A stretch of 64,000 nucleotides of DNA from Lobosporangium transversale (Eukaryota > Mortierellomycota > Mortierellomycetes > Mortierellales > Mortierellaceae). How positions within the stretch are numbered: the first letter of the stretch is position 1; every line of letters begins with the position of its first letter. The notes under the pieces were generated by a model. The model did not search any database and was not told the DNA's origin. It saw only the letters and a program-made list of their open reading frames with translations. Position numbers and translations under genes: made by a program. Positions 25,358 through 36,409 of the stretch are shown here, in pieces. The DNA lies in contig NW_019028989.1 in assembly GCF_002105155.1 (NCBI RefSeq), positions 744,001-808,000 of the forward strand, written 5' to 3'.

Positions 25358-26045
25358 ATGGTTGTACTTTCGTCTCCAAGGGCACTAGCAAGCCTCTTAC
25401 TTCTCACAGCCATCCCAGTGACTGTGTTGTTCCTGCCCTTCACAAACGCTCAAAATGCGACCGACACCATCAGCAAAGATCCATTAGGAGTGCGCGCTTT
25501 CATTGAAAAAGCAATGGCTGCCAACGGTGTTCCAGGGATGAGCGTAGCGATCTTTCACAAGGACCGTATAATTTTTTCTGAAGGGTTCGGGAAACGAAAT
25601 AATAAAGATCCATTTCAAGTCGACGTAAAGAATATCTTTCTTTCCTGTCTCTCTCTCTCTTTTTTTTTTTTAAAAAAAAATTTCATTTAACTCACTGCAA
25701 AAAAAATTGTTTTTTTTTTTTTTTTTTTTTTTTTTTTCCCTTGCCATATTAGACTTTGGCACCGATTGGCTCCATCACAAAGTCCTTCACAGCAGCATCA
25801 GTTGGGGAGTTGGTAGCCGAAGGCAAGATGGATTGGGATACTACTCCAATTTCCAAATACCTCCCTGAATTTCAGGCGCAGGATCCGGTAGTCGATTCGC
25901 AACTCACAGCAATCGAAATGCTATCACATCGAACAGTATGCAAAAAAAAAAAGAAAAAAAAAAAAAAAAGAAAAAAAAAAAACTCGCCTCAATGCTCGAA
26001 TGTGTTGTCATGTCAATAGTCCTTTTATCAATAACTTTTTCTCAA

Positions 26046-26081
<36 letters not shown>

Positions 26082-27327
26082 ATTATCTGTCATATGACTT
26101 AAGTTGGATTAGGACGAATACTACGAGACGCGAGCTAATCAAACGCTTAAAAAATGCTGTGGTTGACCGCAAAATGCGCACAAGATTGCAGTACAACAAT
26201 GTGATCTATTCCGTCATAGGCGAGGCTGCTGCTAACGTTGCTAAAACCAGTTGGGAGAAACTAGTCGACAGCAAGGTGGTCAAGCCTCTGGGGCTTAAAA
26301 ATACTGGTTACGGACAAATGGGGATGAGGAGACAGTCTAACAATCACGCTCTCGCACACTTTGCATACTCGTTTGACGACTTGATCAATGGTAAAATAGA
26401 GATCAAGGACCTAGATCCTATATATATGGCTCGTGCGCCTGCTGGCGACATGTTCTCTAATGTTTTGGATCTGATTCGTTGGGGCCAAGTGATCATGAAC
26501 TCTGGACAGTTAAACGGCAAGCAAGTACTGAGCAAGGAGAGTATTGAAAGGATGGTCACTGGACACACATACGCTCCTAACCCTGACCCTGATTTTGCTC
26601 CTACACGTGCGTATGGTTTGGGCATGGGGATCTCCAGCTACAAAGGCAAAACGTTTTTTTCACATAGTAAGTCAATACCGAGCTCATTCATCTGCTTTGT
26701 AATGAGCTTGGTATGGTTCAATGGAACTCTAAAAACCTTTTTTTTTTTTTTTTTAACCATAAATTTCTGGCCGTTCTTCAAGGCGGAGGGGTTTCGGGCT
26801 TCCAGGCGAATCTTCTCATCTTTCCGAACGATAAGGTGATCATAGCTTCGTTATCAAACATCCTCCCTTCGACCCCTGCCACGTACCTCCCATATTACAT
26901 TGCCGATCATCTCTTTGGATTGCCTACAACAAAGGATTGGTTGGCCGAATCGGTCCGAGAGAACAAATTATACTATGAATTCGTGCAAGATGAGCTGAAG
27001 GGTGCTTCTCTCCCACCCCAAATCAGAGACAAGCCGCCAACTCGGCCCTTGATCGATTTTGCCGGGACATATGAGAACCCTATTCATGGCTCCATCACGA
27101 TTCGGTTAGAGTCTGAAGGAGGAAAGGGGGAATCACTGTTTTTCAATATTAACCAATTCGACAGCAAGATGGACCATTACCACTACGACTCCTTCAAGTT
27201 TATCCTCAATGACGATGGAATCGTAATTTCAACGCTCTTGACTTTTCAGACTAACGCTGATGGCAATATATCATTCCAAGTCAACTTCCCTGAGGGCCTG
27301 TGCCAATTTGAAAAGGCCAACTTATAG
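25358..27327 (+). CDS. Secreted serine beta-lactamase-like hydrolase (class C fold)
   Basis: Four exons: 25358-25624, 25753-25935, 26081-26666 and 26783-27327, giving 526 codons. A signal peptide (~residues 1-31) is followed by a penicillin-binding/class C-type domain. IPGMSVAIF-like VPGMSVAIFHKD begins the fold. The catalytic motif is SITK (Ser96/Lys99), the second motif YNN (~188-190) and the KTG-equivalent HSGG (~345-348), created across the last splice junction. The C-terminal ~120 residues form the beta-rich lipocalin-like domain common in fungal members (FAGTYENPIHGSITI). In fungi these enzymes act on esters, amides or D-amino peptides; substrate cannot be told from sequence. Exon 3 starts directly after an A-tract of about 29 bases. 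It is the intact member of a tandem pair. Confidence 0.9.
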
Positions 27328-27965
27328 GCTCGGACATGAGTGAGGATGTAGTAACAATGAAGACACATGATCTAAACGACATAATAAAGTGTCTGCTATT
27401 TTTTTATTGAGGCGATCTCCCTTTTGCACGAATACATTTTCAATGGTTCTGCAAGTCAAGCTTGGTACATTTTAGAATAGTCCTAACAACTTTTTTTTTT
27501 TTTTTTTTTTTTTTTTCAGTTAAACATGTATCTACATGGGGCTGTACCAAGTAATTCTAACAAGGCGTTGAGCATGCGTGAGCAACAGAGGCGATATTGT
27601 TTTGCTTGAACCAAAATGTAAAAGCTAATAATAAAACAAAGAGTTACAAGGTTCTTCGCCTGCCAGCTGATGAGTAGGCAGCCCAGAGCGCACCGCGAGG
27701 AGACGCCCTGGCGATTGCGCACGTCGCCTGAGGGTTCCCTTCATATTCTAGAAGAAGTTCATCAGGACCAGTCTCACCATCGAACTTCAACACCGCCCTG
27801 TACAATACAGGAACGTGTTGACCAATCTCATAGTAGCACCAAAGTAATCAAGAAGAGAGGAAAAAGAGGTCCTACTTACATTTTTCAAGGGCTTGACTTT
27901 TTTCTCTTTCTTCTTTTCTTTTCTTTTTTTTGCCACTAATTTAGGACATTATTTTGACGTGATGG
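27328..27965. other. Intergenic region with repeat fragment
   Basis: This region holds the 3' flank of the beta-lactamase-like gene, a T-run (27491-27516) and a diverged fragment of the inverted-repeat family (27628-27725). Nothing coding is supported. Confidence 0.5.
27628..27725 (+). repeat. Diverged fragment of the 1-kb repeat family
   Basis: The run TAATAATAAAAC, CTTCGCCTG, GGCAGCCCAG, CACCGCG and GCCCTGG is collinear with 35768-35855 of the right repeat copy and in the same orientation, with several substitutions and small indels. It is much older than the two long copies. Confidence 0.6.
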
Positions 27966-28984
27966 AATATATCACTATGGCGCTGTCTGCAATCTTGATA
28001 TTCCTAACAATTCTGACAATTCTGACAGCAGGACAACGTCTCTCTCAGGAAGGTTGTTTGTTTAAGGTTGCCACCATGTACATTTCTGTGTCTTATTTGG
28101 ACATGTAATAGAGCACTTACTCCGCTTTGTTGTCTTTCAGCCTTACCAAAACAAACAAACAAACTCTGTTGGTACAAGAGCACAGACCACCCAGCAAAGA
28201 GCTGCAACTAAAATTAAAAAGAACAGCGATCTTCTTGATTGTCAAGAGAGGAACAAAAGCAGGCAGGATTATAGTCACATAGGTGCTTATTCGATATCGC
28301 ACAGTATGAAGAGAAATTTAAGTACATTTCCATTCAATAACATTACAGGGAAAAGGGACTTTAGCACGTAGAGAGTGCTAGCCTCTGTCCCAACGTGCTT
28401 CATCTTCAGCCTGCAGAACGCTGTAGGTTGGATGGTGGGTTGGGCCCGAAGATGGTGCGTGCCGATAGACTGCTCTAGGGTTTCTGGACTGGGGGGCGCG
28501 CAGCCAGGCTATCTCCACGTGGTGTGCCCTGGGCTGTCTGCTTCGCGGCAGACAGGCGAAGAGTCTGGTGCCTTTTTATTATTTATTTATTCACATTATT
28601 TATATTCTGTTCATAACTACTCATCAACACTATACTATTCATTGTGGGAATCAAAATGACCTTTCTAGGCCACCTTGGTTATATCTTTCATAACGAGAAA
28701 GGCACAGCTTTTATTGTTCTTCCTCTTGGTCTCGAGTCTTTGTCGCAAGGCCAGTATACTGTGGTGTGGTTGCCTGAGGACCTTCTTTTCTCTCCACTCT
28801 CGTTGAGCTGTTGAGTTGTGCAGCAAGTCCTTGTTTTGGAATGTACGCCCCCAAATTAAAACATTTGCATTCAAACCACACCATCAAAGTCATAGCCTCG
28901 TGCAGGATGAATGAGCTCCTCCTTTTCGTCAATTCCATCGCAACATGTATCATCCAACTTCATTCATTCAACATTTCAGGAATT
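27966..28984 (-). repeat. Long inverted repeat, left copy (~1 kb)
   Basis: This segment is the near-identical reverse complement of 35371-36409. Translations of three separate stretches are identical or differ by one or two residues between the copies (for example 28375-28659 against 35973-35689, and 28711-28953 against 35637-35395). Similarity decays at both ends: ATATCACTATGG then CTGTCT is near the outer edge, and CTTCATTCA then TTTCAGGAAT is near the inner edge. It includes an 8-bp hairpin (28534-28541 with 28548-28555, loop TTCGCG). The short ORFs inside match no family I know. It could be a terminal inverted repeat or an independent insertion of a small mobile element. Edges are accurate to ~20 bp. 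Confidence 0.85.
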
Positions 28985-30758
28985 GTTGAAACCAAGAGTA
29001 ACTTTCTCGAGAAAATAAAAAAGAAATAAAAAATCTTGAGTAGCCAGGAATTTGCCCGCTGCCTTACTCAAGCGTGCTGATAATTATTTCACTCCTTCGA
29101 TTAAATTCTAAGGCAAAAGCATGTATGGGAGAGTGTTGATCCCAGATGTGATCAGGAAGGGGGGTCAATAAGCCTCTCAATAAGGGTGCGCTCCAGGGCG
29201 AAGCATGTCAAAGGTTCACCTTTAGAAAGTCTTATCTCGACAATCTTGATGAACACCTGTCATAGCTAGGATGCGGCTGTCTTCAAATCATACAAATCAT
29301 AGTGTCGACAAATGTGTTCACCTTTTTGTTTCGTTCCGACTTACTCTCATAGGTAAGATCCGCAATTCAACAACACAAGAAGTCGGAGTCCTTTAAAGGT
29401 AAATGTCCGTATTTACTCTCGAAACTAGAGTTTTGAAGGACACTTTCAGAGCGTCCCAATATTAATGTCTTGCGTATCACAAACATGGCGGTCTAGGACA
29501 ATGGGTTCAATATGTTCTTTCCAGGTTTGAATAAAATTCTAAACATTGGCTTGAGCAACATAGGCGTCCTCATTATATTATGGACATTACCCGAGACTTT
29601 ATACTTTCACGAATATCCAAGCAAGTGTATCTCCTAATTCATAGCCAACAGCGCACTATCGGGGAACAACAGTTCAAAAGTGGAAGACCAGCAGAGGAAA
29701 AGACAATAATGGCATTATTTGGAGAATGAACTTCTTTCAACCTCCAAAGCGGTGTCTTACTAGGCGGCGAAGTAATCGTCACTCTTAAGCAGATTTGAGT
29801 CAGCATCCCTGTGATCCCAAGATCCTCTTTTAGAAGGCTTTCTCTCCAAGCACCACTAGCAGGCAAGGGAAGAGAAGCAACTGGCTCTAGTAATGAAGGA
29901 TAGATGGCAGGGACAGGTTTCCTGATGAAATTAAAGGGATAATCATTGATATGTAAAGCGTATAACCGGAGAGTAATATGTCGTATTGTACGGTTCTGCC
30001 TAACTGAAGGGTCCGTATGCACCAAAATCACAGTGACAGGATTCGTGAATGGCGCAAATCGTGTTTATTCTACAATAACTAAGCTCGAACTCCAATAGTC
30101 GTAAATGTGAATCAGGAATCTGCAGAAGAAGGCTTGGTGAAATAGCAGATGGTGCTTGGGCGACTAGGGAAGTTGGTTAAACTGGACATCCTCAACTTGC
30201 CTAGATGAACTAGCAAATTTGAAAGACCTTGGATCATTCATTAATTTTCTGCCATGATCCGCCGTCAAGCCATAGGACGTAAAGTAGCGATATGGATTGT
30301 AGAATTGAGCCTAGAGTCAAGAAGTTATTTGGTAATGTGAATCAGGGTCCATAATTTAGAACCAAATGAATGCTATGTCGTTGAAGCTTTCGTTTGCTCC
30401 GGACCTATAGCTCTTGCCATGAAGGCCAAGTATCCCATCACTTTGTTTTTAGATCGAAAGAATTTATAATGATATAACTCTTACACCCGCTTTTACCATT
30501 TGACAAATGCTTTTATTCTTTTTCACAATGTCAAGAGGATCTGTAGTTATAGGAACTTGGGGCCAGCTTCAAGTTCCACGCTGGTATAATTATCATCGTA
30601 TACTTTACACCTTTTTGCTCCTCTGGACTCAGAAGTCAAGCATCACTCTTGTCACACCAAGTGGTGAAGTTGAGAAAAAAGGGGGATTGATGCAAAAGAG
30701 AAATTAGGAAACCCTTCATCCTGTCTTCATCCATCAAGTTATTGTAGTTATTACCGAA
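28985..30758. other. Left inner flank of the repeat-bounded locus
   Basis: This 1.8-kb stretch has fewer homopolymers than the rest of the window and no supported gene. A 130-residue minus-strand ORF (29639-30031) has no recognisable domain and is probably chance or a decayed remnant. Confidence 0.4.
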
Positions 30759-33536
30759 ATGACGGAACATCAGTACCAACAATTCCGAAAGGCTGACATC
30801 ATTGAAAAAGTTTGTGTCAGAATTGCTTCCACCTTTGCAAGCAATGGCAGTTCGTCATGCCATGTGAGTTTGCAAGACATTCAAGATGTTTTTCCGGATG
30901 CACAACAATTCAAGTTGGATGAACTTCCTATCCCGTTCCTTATAGATCCTAATGGCAACAGGTATATTACTGATTATGATGGGCCTTATCAATCGTGTCT
31001 GGGAAGTACTGGGAAATTGAATCTGGCATACACGTATCTTTTTATTAGAATAGAGCCTCCATGCATTGCATTCTATCCTCATAAGGTCCTGGATGTCATT
31101 ACAGAAAGGTCCCAGTTCGACAACAGCAACAACAGCAACAACAGCAACAACAGTAGCAACCGCAACACCTGCAATTGCAACTGCAGCTGCAACAACAGTA
31201 ACAGCAGTAGCAACAACCACAGCGATGCCGCCATCCATTTGGCTATATCGAGAAGGTCGACAAATCTGGCCTCTCAGGATCCTCTTTTACCACTAGACAA
31301 TCTGATTCAATCTTTCAATTCATTTCTTACTAGTCGCAACAATACACAAATTGAGGCGATCAACTCTAACCTTGAGAAGCTTGCGGAGTTACTCTTGGGG
31401 GCCAAAGAGAAGGACGACAAGATGATTAATATGCTGGAGACCAAAGAGACGATGACTAACCTATTGGAAACCAAGGAGGAAATGATTAATTTGCTGTTGG
31501 AAACCGAAGAGAAGAACAATGAGATGATTAAGCTGCAAGACAAGATGCTTAAGATGCAATTGGAGGCTAGGGAGGAGAAGGATGATAAAATACAACATCA
31601 AGCCCTCGACAAATTTACTATTCTTCAAAAGCATGCCCATGCTATCCTCACTCAGGGCCTTGAACCTCACGAATGCCCAATTCCTCGACTATTTATCATT
31701 TTACCTGTCGACCATACCAAATGGGACTCAATGAATGTTTTGAAGAACAAGTTCCGTCTTCATTTCCTATGTGAATGTGGAAATCACACTGCAATGGCAA
31801 GCAAGAGTACCGAAAGTCAAATTCATATTACCAAACATAAGGGATATGAAATCCGAGACTGCAAGGGATTCTTTCACAAGTATGGAAAATACATGTTCAT
31901 CCTCTTACAATGGCTCAAGCTGGGGATGCTCTCGTCTGCTCCTCTCAATTGCTCAATCGACTACATGGAAACGTTCTCCAAGAAGTACCCAGCCTTAAAT
32001 AACATCACTACAATCGATGACTATGAGGGACTCGAAGAAGCTGATCTTCAACAGCTGGGGGCCTTTCTTCGAGTCGATGATGAAGGTGACCAATTTGGCA
32101 ACTTGTACAGAATCACGACCGAATCAGGCCATGTTAAATGGGTTTGCTTCCAACATTATCGTTCGGCGTATAAAGAAAAGGAGCAGAAAGCGTTTGAAAA
32201 TGCAGTGAAGGTAAATGGCGCTAAATACGATCCGCATCTCGGCAAAGTGATTGCTACATTGAAATCTAGAGACAAAGTTATAGGATTCTTCGATGCCCTA
32301 ACTAATGCAAGACGTGTTTACGAGTTGGATATCACATTTGATTGCGATTGGGCCGAGCCTGACCTTGTGGTACTTGAGAAAGCTCTAGCGGCATTAAATG
32401 TATCGACTCTTCGACTTGGGCTTGAACGGGCTAGCGGGAAAGCGGATTCAACACCTTTACGATATCAAACACTTGTTCGAATCATAGAACTCAGCAATAT
32501 AAAAGCGATTCATATTGCTCTATCTCCAGATCTTATAAAACTCCCCAGTTTACGACCTGGAAGATCGTCGCACCTTCATAAGCTATCTTTTGAGATGAAA
32601 GTTCACCAGCTTGAAGCCGATGAATTATTGGTGGTTGTAAATTATCTCAAAACCAACACGGCTTTGACTGCTTTGAACTTGGATCTCAGCCGAATTAAAA
32701 AGAAAGAAGTTCTGGCACTGGCAGAGGCACTCAAGGCCAACACAACTCTGACTACTTTGGGTTTGGAGAGCAACCTGATTGGGGATGAAGAAACTCTGGC
32801 ACTGGCAGAGGCACTCAAGGCCAACATAACTCTGAGTACTTTGACTTTGGCGGGCGACTCAATTGGGAATAAAGGAGCTTTGGCACTGGCAGAGGTACTC
32901 AAGGCCAACACAACTCTGACTACTTTGACTTTGGCGGGCGACTCAATTGGGAATAAAGGAGCTCTAGCACTTTTAGAGGCGCTCAAAGGCAATACAAGCT
33001 TAATCAGTTTATGCTTAGAGTGTGACTCAATAGGGGAGGAAGGAGCCCTGGCACTGTCAGAAGCACTTGAAGCCAACACAACTTTGACCTATTTAGGCTT
33101 GTGGAGCAACCTATTTGGGAAGGAAGAAGCCTTGCTACTGTCAGAAGTGCTCAAGGCTAACACTACTTTGACCGGCCTAAACTTGCACGGCAATTCACTT
33201 AGGGATGAAGGAGCTCTGGCTCTGTCAGAAGCGCTCAAGGTTAATGTGACTTTGGTCTCTTTGGAATTGGAAAGAACCCTAATTGGGAATGAAGGAGCTC
33301 GGGCACTGGCAGAGGCACTCAAGGTTAATGCGACTTTGGTCTCTTTAGGTTTGGAAGAAAACCTAATTGGGAATGAAGGAGCTCGGGCACTGGCAGAGGC
33401 ACTCAAGTCTAACATGACTTTGACCACTGTGAAATTGGGGCGAAACTTTGTTGGAGCAAAAGAAACTTTAGCGCTGTCAAAGCTACTCAAGACCAACATT
33501 ATTTTGACCACATTGGACTTGGAGAGCTGCTGGTGA
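30759..33536 (+). CDS. Intronless leucine-rich-repeat protein, NLR/RNI-like
   Basis: A single exon of 925 codons. Residues 1-115 are a compact N-terminal domain I do not recognise. An Asn-rich stretch (~123-155, NNSNNS and Cys/Asn repeats) and a Lys/Glu/Met-rich coiled coil (~190-290, repeats of ETKE and EMINLL type) follow. Residues ~300-480 hold a conserved-looking domain with FRLHFLCECGNHTAM, HITKHKGYEI and FFHKYGKYMFILLQW. I recall similar blocks in large LRR families of Mortierella and Rhizophagus, but cannot check. From ~540 there are ribonuclease-inhibitor-type LRRs of 28 residues (84 bp): LALAEALKANTTLTTL, about ten units. No NB-ARC/NACHT P-loop, signal peptide or membrane span is seen, so it is a cytosolic recognition or scaffold protein by inference. 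It lies between the inverted repeats. Confidence 0.85.
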   Translation: MTEHQYQQFRKADIIEKVCVRIASTFASNGSSSCHVSLQDIQDVFPDAQQFKLDELPIPFLIDPNGNRYITDYDGPYQSCLGSTGKLNLAYTYLFIRIEPPCIAFYPHKVLDVITERSQFDNSNNSNNSNNSSNRNTCNCNCSCNNSNSSSNNHSDAAIHLAISRRSTNLASQDPLLPLDNLIQSFNSFLTSRNNTQIEAINSNLEKLAELLLGAKEKDDKMINMLETKETMTNLLETKEEMINLLLETEEKNNEMIKLQDKMLKMQLEAREEKDDKIQHQALDKFTILQKHAHAILTQGLEPHECPIPRLFIILPVDHTKWDSMNVLKNKFRLHFLCECGNHTAMASKSTESQIHITKHKGYEIRDCKGFFHKYGKYMFILLQWLKLGMLSSAPLNCSIDYMETFSKKYPALNNITTIDDYEGLEEADLQQLGAFLRVDDEGDQFGNLYRITTESGHVKWVCFQHYRSAYKEKEQKAFENAVKVNGAKYDPHLGKVIATLKSRDKVIGFFDALTNARRVYELDITFDCDWAEPDLVVLEKALAALNVSTLRLGLERASGKADSTPLRYQTLVRIIELSNIKAIHIALSPDLIKLPSLRPGRSSHLHKLSFEMKVHQLEADELLVVVNYLKTNTALTALNLDLSRIKKKEVLALAEALKANTTLTTLGLESNLIGDEETLALAEALKANITLSTLTLAGDSIGNKGALALAEVLKANTTLTTLTLAGDSIGNKGALALLEALKGNTSLISLCLECDSIGEEGALALSEALEANTTLTYLGLWSNLFGKEEALLLSEVLKANTTLTGLNLHGNSLRDEGALALSEALKVNVTLVSLELERTLIGNEGARALAEALKVNATLVSLGLEENLIGNEGARALAEALKSNMTLTTVKLGRNFVGAKETLALSKLLKTNIILTTLDLESCW
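32700..33500 (+). repeat. 84-bp coding repeats (LRR units)
   Basis: The LRR units are recognisable at DNA level. A block starting TTGACTTTGGCGGGCGACTC at 32841 recurs at 32925, exactly 84 bp on, and further copies of GGCACTGGCAGAGG recur at the same spacing later. This indicates recent unit duplication or gene conversion. Confidence 0.85.
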
Positions 33537-35370
33537 CTCGGACAGTGTCAGGGGCACTCCAGGTCAATGCAGCTCTGACTCTTCATAAACAAGCGCACCT
33601 TAATCGATGAACGAGGGCCCCGATACTGTTAGAGACGTTCAATTCTGTCTGATCGACTTTTGTTTCGTTTTTTTATTTTTTTATTATTATTATTATTATT
33701 ATTGTTTTGTTTTATTTTATTTTATTTTTTTAATTTAAGTTGTACAGGAAATAGTTAAGTTTAAATAAAAAGCTGGCTTGCGGCTGCCAAGTCGCCATAG
33801 CGATGGTGTTTTTTAATCCTTCGATGATGCTTCTCTGCAGAACACATATAAGCTATCCTGTTTTGCTTGTCCCCACATACTCACGTCCCCTTAAAGGGAC
33901 TAGACAATGGGTGAAGTGTCAAAGGTGAAGATACTATCACTTCAATTTTGTGACCCCAAAACGCGAAAAACTTGGCCCAATTGAGTATTTTGAAGATAAT
34001 CGCTTAAATCTCCGCAACGGCTGTAAGAGGCAAGTAGCTGGCTATCAAGCACATCCTCAATGACTTCTCTTAAACATGGATACATTGCCCTGTAAGGCTA
34101 TCCCAGGCGGGCACTGTACCGTACAGGCAGCATGTAGTTATGTGTTGTCCATTCAGTGAGTATCTGAGATGGATAATTAGTTTTGTGTTACCATATAAAC
34201 TGGAGTTAGACTGTTATGGATCTGTGTCCCACAGACACATCACCCCATCTTTGCTGAATGGCGTATTCTAATGGCCGTTGAGCGAGGATGCCGCACACCG
34301 TATAAAGCAATAGCGGCCAAAGAAGCGTGCTGGCCAGCTATCCTAATCGAGTATGCAAACTGTTTTGTCGTCACCACAAGTAGCCATCTACTCCCCATCG
34401 AGCAAATATTTAAGGCCTTGGTGAGTTGGGGTAACCTATAAGCGTATGTCATTTCCTTTGTTCGCACATTTCAGTAGAATGCTCCACTATCGGAAAGCAA
34501 AGCTGCACATCTTCTGTCAGGAGAATATTGTACACTGTCGAGAGGTAACATGTGCTTTGAGATCTTCTTCTTATGACCAGACCTAGCAGCTCACACGCGC
34601 ATTGGTTGTCCCCACTAGGCGAGATGAAATGATTATGGCTTGACGAGTATATCGCACCATTGAAAATATCTCTACAGTCAAGTTGAGAACCATTTCGCCT
34701 AGTATTATATCGGATACGTGAAACTTATCCTCGTAATAGTGGATAGTAATATGTCGGCTCTCTGGAGAGCAGTTGAAGCTGTAGCAGTATATGTTGGCCT
34801 CCAAAAGCGTACGCTTTTCCATGTCATTATACTCTATATAGGCAAATATGTGTCGTAGACAGCTGCAGATAGTCCCTTTCCATCAGGTGAATATCATCCC
34901 CTATACAGCTTCTTTCCTTTGCCAAGGAGAGCTCACCCTCCAATTTGTACCGCTGCCATCTTTGCTTTAGCAAGCTCTGCCCCCTGAAAGCGACAGCTGC
35001 GAAAGTTGAGGTTCCTCAAATTGGTTTCTGGGGTCTAGATGCCTTGAAAGCCTGCTTCATCAAACGATTGCCTTGCTCGGACCAAGGCAGTTGTCTGCAT
35101 TGGCTGATGTCTGTTATTAAGCATTTTTTTACCATAATCCATGACCTCAACATTATTATTAAGTGAGTAATAGATATGTTTTGCCTGTTAGCCATGCCTA
35201 CACTTAACTTTTGATCTCGCTAATATATTTAAGCTGGTAATGAATCATAGTCTGGAATGAGCTTTTTTAAATACACATCATAGTGCTTTAATATCGTTGA
35301 ATCGAGTGGAGGCAACTCATGGTTTTTCCTTTTTTTTTTTTTTTTTTTTTTTTTGACCAATTAAAGTTAT
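33537..35370. other. Right inner flank of the repeat-bounded locus
   Basis: This 1.8-kb stretch starts with a T-rich microsatellite (33665-33735, ATT and TTTTA units). It has no supported gene. Short minus-strand ORFs at 34240-34467 and 34583-34822 show no domain. A T-run (35330-35354) precedes the right repeat copy. Confidence 0.4.
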
Positions 35371-36409
35371 TCCTGAAAATTTGAATGAAGTTGGATGATA
35401 CATGTTGCGATGGAATTGACGAAAAGGAGGAGCTCATTCATCCTGCACGAGGCTATGACTTTGATGGTGTGGTTTGAATGCAAATGTTTTAATTTGGGGG
35501 CGTACATTCCAAAACAAGGACTTGCTGCACAACTCAACAGCTCAACGAGAGTGGAGAGAAAAGAAGGTCCTCAGGCAACCACACCACAGTATACTGGCCT
35601 TGCGACAAAGACTCGAGACCAAGAGGAAGAACAATAAAAGCTGTGCCTTTCTCGTTATGAAAGATATAACCAAGGTGGCCTAGAAAGGTCATTTTGATTC
35701 CCACAATGAATAGTATAGTGTTGATGAGTAGTTATGAACAGAATATAAATAATGTGAATAAATAAATAATAAAAAGGCACCAGACTCTTCGCCTGTCTGC
35801 CGCGAAGCAGACAGCCCAGGGCACACCACGTGGAGATAGCCTGGCTGCGCGCCCCCCAGTCCAGAAACCCTAGAGCAGTCTATCGGCACGCACCATCTTC
35901 GGGCCCAACCCACCATCCAACCTACAGCGTTCTGCAGGCTGAAGATGAAGCACGTTGGGACAGAGGCTAGCACTCTCTACGTGCTAAAGTCCCTTTTCCC
36001 TGTAATGTTATTGAATGGAAATGTACTTAAATTTCTCTTCATACTGTGCGATATCGAATAAGCACCTATGTGACTATAATCCTGCCTGCTTTTGTTCCTC
36101 TCTTGACAATCAAGAAGATCGCTGTTCTTTTTAATTTTAGTTGCAGCTCTTTGCTGGGTGGTCTGTGCTCTTGTACCAACAGAGTTTGTTTGTTTGTTTT
36201 GGTAAGGCTGAAAGACAACAAAGCGGAGTAAGTGCTCTATTACATGTCCAAATAAGACACAGAAATGTACATGGTGGCAGCCTTAAACAAACAACCTTCC
36301 TGAGAGGGACGTTGTCTTGCTGTCTTGCTGTCTTGCTGTCAGGATTGTCAGGATTATTAGACAGCACCATAGTGATATTGATGTGTATTAAGTTTTCGAT
36401 TCCACAACC
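35371..36409 (+). repeat. Long inverted repeat, right copy (~1 kb)
   Basis: This is the partner of 27966-28984 in opposite orientation. It differs from the left copy by scattered single-base changes and by a local expansion: an 8-bp unit TTGCTGTC occurs three times at 36317-36340, while the left copy has only one degenerate equivalent. The hairpin CTGTCTGC/GCAGACAG is conserved. On this strand a TATA-like AATAATAAAAAGG precedes the hairpin. Confidence 0.85.

Noticed and set aside
28375-28659. 94-residue ORF present identically in both repeat copies
   Set aside because: Identity follows from the DNA repeat; composition and lack of domain do not support a gene.
29639-30031. 130-residue minus-strand ORF between the inverted repeats
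   Set aside because: No domain, no splice context and no matching second copy; probably chance.
32642-33511. Long minus-strand ORFs opposite the LRR repeats
   Set aside because: They repeat with the same 84-bp period as the LRR units and are shadows of the repeat codons.
27966-36409. Reading the ~1-kb repeats as retrotransposon LTRs
   Set aside because: LTRs of one element lie in direct orientation; these are inverted, lack clear TG...CA ends, and no polymerase or integrase is between them.
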